DNA of 64,000 nucleotides from Rhodoferax lithotrophicus (GTDB taxonomy: Bacteria; Pseudomonadota; Gammaproteobacteria; Burkholderiales; Burkholderiaceae_C): positions 4,423,989-4,487,988 of the forward strand of contig NZ_AP024238.1 of NCBI RefSeq assembly GCF_019973615.1, given 5' to 3'. The notes under the pieces are model-generated. The model worked only from the letters and a program-made list of their open reading frames with translations. It ran no database searches and was not told the DNA's origin. The first letter of the stretch is position 1. Each line of letters starts with the position of its first letter. Of the stretch, positions 62,158 to 64,000 are shown piece by piece. The position numbers were made by a program, and so were the translations under genes.

Positions 62158-62493
62158 ACGTCCCGCGGCACTCTTCTCTTTTGCCGCACCTATTCTCAAG
62201 TTTTATGTATCAAGCAGGAGAGACACCTGCCCTGCCACCCACTCATGTCGCTGCGCATGTCATCTGCATACGCGGTTCATTGAATACAAAGGGTCAGGCC
62301 AGAACTTGGCTTTAGTGCCCGCCAGATGAGCAGTCACCTGTCACACCCTTACCGGGTGAGTAGAAGACTTTGATCTGCATGTAAATACGCCCGCATAAAA
62401 AAACCGCCGAAGTCTTGCAACTTCGGCGGCAATGACGTTTAAACGTCCTCCCTGTTCAACTGCAGACCCACGGGTCTGCAGATTTCTCTCTGA
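62158..62493. other. 336-base noncoding gap between yaeQ and amtB
   Basis: No reading frame here shows a family match or a convincing start. The left two thirds, downstream of yaeQ, contain only weak inverted repeats. The right third, downstream of amtB on the minus strand, has three perfect palindromes in a row: GACGTTTAAACGTC at 62434-62447, CTGCAGACC/GGTCTGCAG at 62460-62481, and the terminator at 62404-62429. Confidence 0.6.
62404..62429 (-). terminator. Rho-independent terminator of amtB
   Basis: A perfect 10-bp GC-rich stem (CCGCCGAAGT with ACTTCGGCGG, six-base loop) is followed on the minus strand by seven T (A-run at 62397-62403 on the plus strand). It lies about 65 bases after the amtB stop. 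Confidence 0.92.
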
Positions 62494-64000
62494 TCACCGG
62501 CCGTAAGCAGCCTCGCCATGAGATGTGACATCCAAACCTTCGCGTTCGCTCTCTTCAGAGACACGCAGACCAATCGTCAGATCAACAATCTTGTAGGCCA
62601 CGAAAGAAACCACGCCAGACCAGATCACGGTGGTCAATACGGCTTTGGTTTGCACCCAGACTTGGGCTGCAATAGAGTAATCAGCCGATGTCACCATGGA
62701 TGCTGTGACCCAATCAGCCACATAACCAGGACCACCCAAAGCTGGGCTATTGAACACGCCCGTCAGGATAGCACCCAAAATTCCGCAGACACCGTGCACA
62801 CCAAACACGTCCAATGAGTCGTCAGCACCCAGAATCTTCTTCAGGCCATTCACGCCCCACAAGCCAGCGAAGCCAGACAGGAAGCCAATGATCAAAGCAC
62901 CACCGATACCCACGTTACCCGCAGCGGGTGTGATGGCCACCAAACCGGCCACACAACCAGAAGCAGCACCCAGCATGGAAGCCTTGCCACGCATCAGCGT
63001 TTCACCGACACACCATGCCAACACGGCAGCCGCGGTGGCACCAAAGGTGTTGATAAAGGCCAGAGCCGCAAAACCGTTGGCTTCCAGAGCAGAACCAGCG
63101 TTGAAACCAAACCAGCCCACCCACAGCAGAGACGCACCCACCATGGTCAAAGTCAGGCTGTGAGGAGCCATGGATTCCTTGCCATAGCCAATACGCTTGC
63201 CAACCATGTAAGCACCGACCAAACCAGCCACAGCAGCATTGATGTGCACCACGGTACCACCAGCAAAGTCCAGTGCGCCAGATTGCCAAATATAGCCAGC
63301 CTTGGCATTCATCGCGTCCACCACGTCTTTGGCACCGTATGCATCCGGGCCCATCCAGAACCAGACCATGTGTGCAATGGGAGCGTAAGAGAAGGTAAAC
63401 CACAGCACCATGAAGGCCAACACAGCAGAGAACTTCATACGTTCAGCAAATGCACCCACAATCAAGGCACCAGTGATACCTGCAAACGTTGCCTGGAAGG
63501 CTGCAAACACGATTTCAGGAATGTAAACACCTTTGCTGAAAGTGGCCCCATTGGCAAATGTTCCTGCCGCATTGTCCCAAATGCCTGCCATGAAGAGTCG
63601 ATCAAAGCCACCAAAGAAAGCATTCCCCTCTGTGAACGCCAAGCTGTAGCCATAAATGAACCACAACACGACGATTAATGAGAACGTCACCATGACTTGC
63701 ATCAGTACAGACAGCATGTTCTTGCTGCGTACCAAGCCGCCATAAAACAACGCCAAACCTGGAACGGTCATCAGAATCACCAGCAAGGTGGAAACCATCA
63801 TCCAGGCAGTATCACCTTTGTTTGGAACGGGCGCAGCGGCAGGGGCGGCGGGCGCAGCCTCACTCGCGGCGGCGGCAGGGGCAACTGCTTCAACAGGTTT
63901 AACCTCGGCAGGCGCTACAACGGCAGATGCTGCCACTGCTGCGGGTGCAGCCTCAGTGGTTGCCGGTGCAGCCGGGGTTTGAGACAAGGCAAGACTGCTG
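62494..64000 (-). CDS. amtB: Ammonium transporter, 5' end beyond the window
   Basis: About 502 codons are visible and the frame runs off the right edge (SSLALSQTPAAPATTE), which looks like the end of a signal peptide, so the start lies outside. An Ala/Pro-rich linker of about 50 residues precedes the transporter core, which starts DTAWMMVSTLLVILMTVPGL and has about eleven helices, with FYGGLVRSKNML, FAGGTVVHINAAVAGLVGA and DVFGVHGVCGILG, supplying the pore histidines. The C-terminal tail ending SHGEAAYGR is the GlnK-binding type. GlnK itself is not in the window. It may share nitrogen control with glnE. Confidence 0.95.
   Translation of the reverse strand, partial: SSLALSQTPAAPATTEAAPAAVAASAVVAPAEVKPVEAVAPAAAASEAAPAAPAAAPVPNKGDTAWMMVSTLLVILMTVPGLALFYGGLVRSKNMLSVLMQVMVTFSLIVVLWFIYGYSLAFTEGNAFFGGFDRLFMAGIWDNAAGTFANGATFSKGVYIPEIVFAAFQATFAGITGALIVGAFAERMKFSAVLAFMVLWFTFSYAPIAHMVWFWMGPDAYGAKDVVDAMNAKAGYIWQSGALDFAGGTVVHINAAVAGLVGAYMVGKRIGYGKESMAPHSLTLTMVGASLLWVGWFGFNAGSALEANGFAALAFINTFGATAAAVLAWCVGETLMRGKASMLGAASGCVAGLVAITPAAGNVGIGGALIIGFLSGFAGLWGVNGLKKILGADDSLDVFGVHGVCGILGAILTGVFNSPALGGPGYVADWVTASMVTSADYSIAAQVWVQTKAVLTTVIWSGVVSFVAYKIVDLTIGLRVSEESEREGLDVTSHGEAAYGR

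Overview
The window looks like chromosome from a betaproteobacterium of the Burkholderiales, most likely Comamonadaceae and Rhodoferax-like. This rests on recognised protein families (DUF1631 protein, YhdP, GlnE, fused indolepyruvate oxidoreductase, YaeQ), moderately high GC, and a family of short palindromic repeats I associate with that group. No rRNA, tRNA, CRISPR array, insertion sequence or phage gene was seen.

Region 1 (1-1459) is the 3' end of a hybrid sensor kinase. Region 2 (1545-22994, all minus strand) is a roughly 20-kb chemotaxis locus. In transcription order it holds a lone receiver, a receptor with a C-terminal Cache domain, a CheZ-like phosphatase candidate, CheY, a STAS protein, CheA, a CZB-domain receptor, CheV, a soluble PAS receptor, a receptor with a large periplasmic domain, CheW, another receptor, CheR, CheD and CheB, then an acyl-CoA dehydrogenase. 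Four receptors share an almost identical signalling block of 0.7-1.6 kb. Three of those four are interrupted by single-base insertions in mononucleotide runs.

Region 3 (23105-29889) starts with a 512-residue phosphoglycerate kinase whose C-terminus is an in-frame histidine phosphotransfer (Hpt) domain, directly upstream of the lone receiver that opens the chemotaxis locus. This is the most unusual gene here. It is followed by the tightly overlapping def-fmt-azlC-azlD set and, divergently, a LysM protein and dprA. Region 4 (29991-49918) is mostly housekeeping: smg, a DUF1631 protein, yajC-secD-secF, a fused indolepyruvate ferredoxin oxidoreductase, a second cheV, mltA, a nitrilase-family amidase, yhdP and glnE.

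Region 5 (49940-58974) is again signalling: a cytochrome c'-like lipoprotein, a PAS-GGDEF-EAL protein overlapping a CheB-CheR-PAS fusion, a divergent MerR regulator with a B12-binding domain and a perfect 21-bp palindrome before its start, rfaE2, and an HD-like protein lacking the HD pair. Region 6 (59061-64000) has a small zinc-ribbon protein, a glutathione S-transferase, purB, yaeQ and the 3' part of amtB with its terminator.

Together the window joins excitatory chemotaxis, adaptation (CheR, CheB, CheD), signal termination (CheZ-like, CheV) and c-di-GMP signalling with central metabolism, most literally in the kinase-Hpt fusion.
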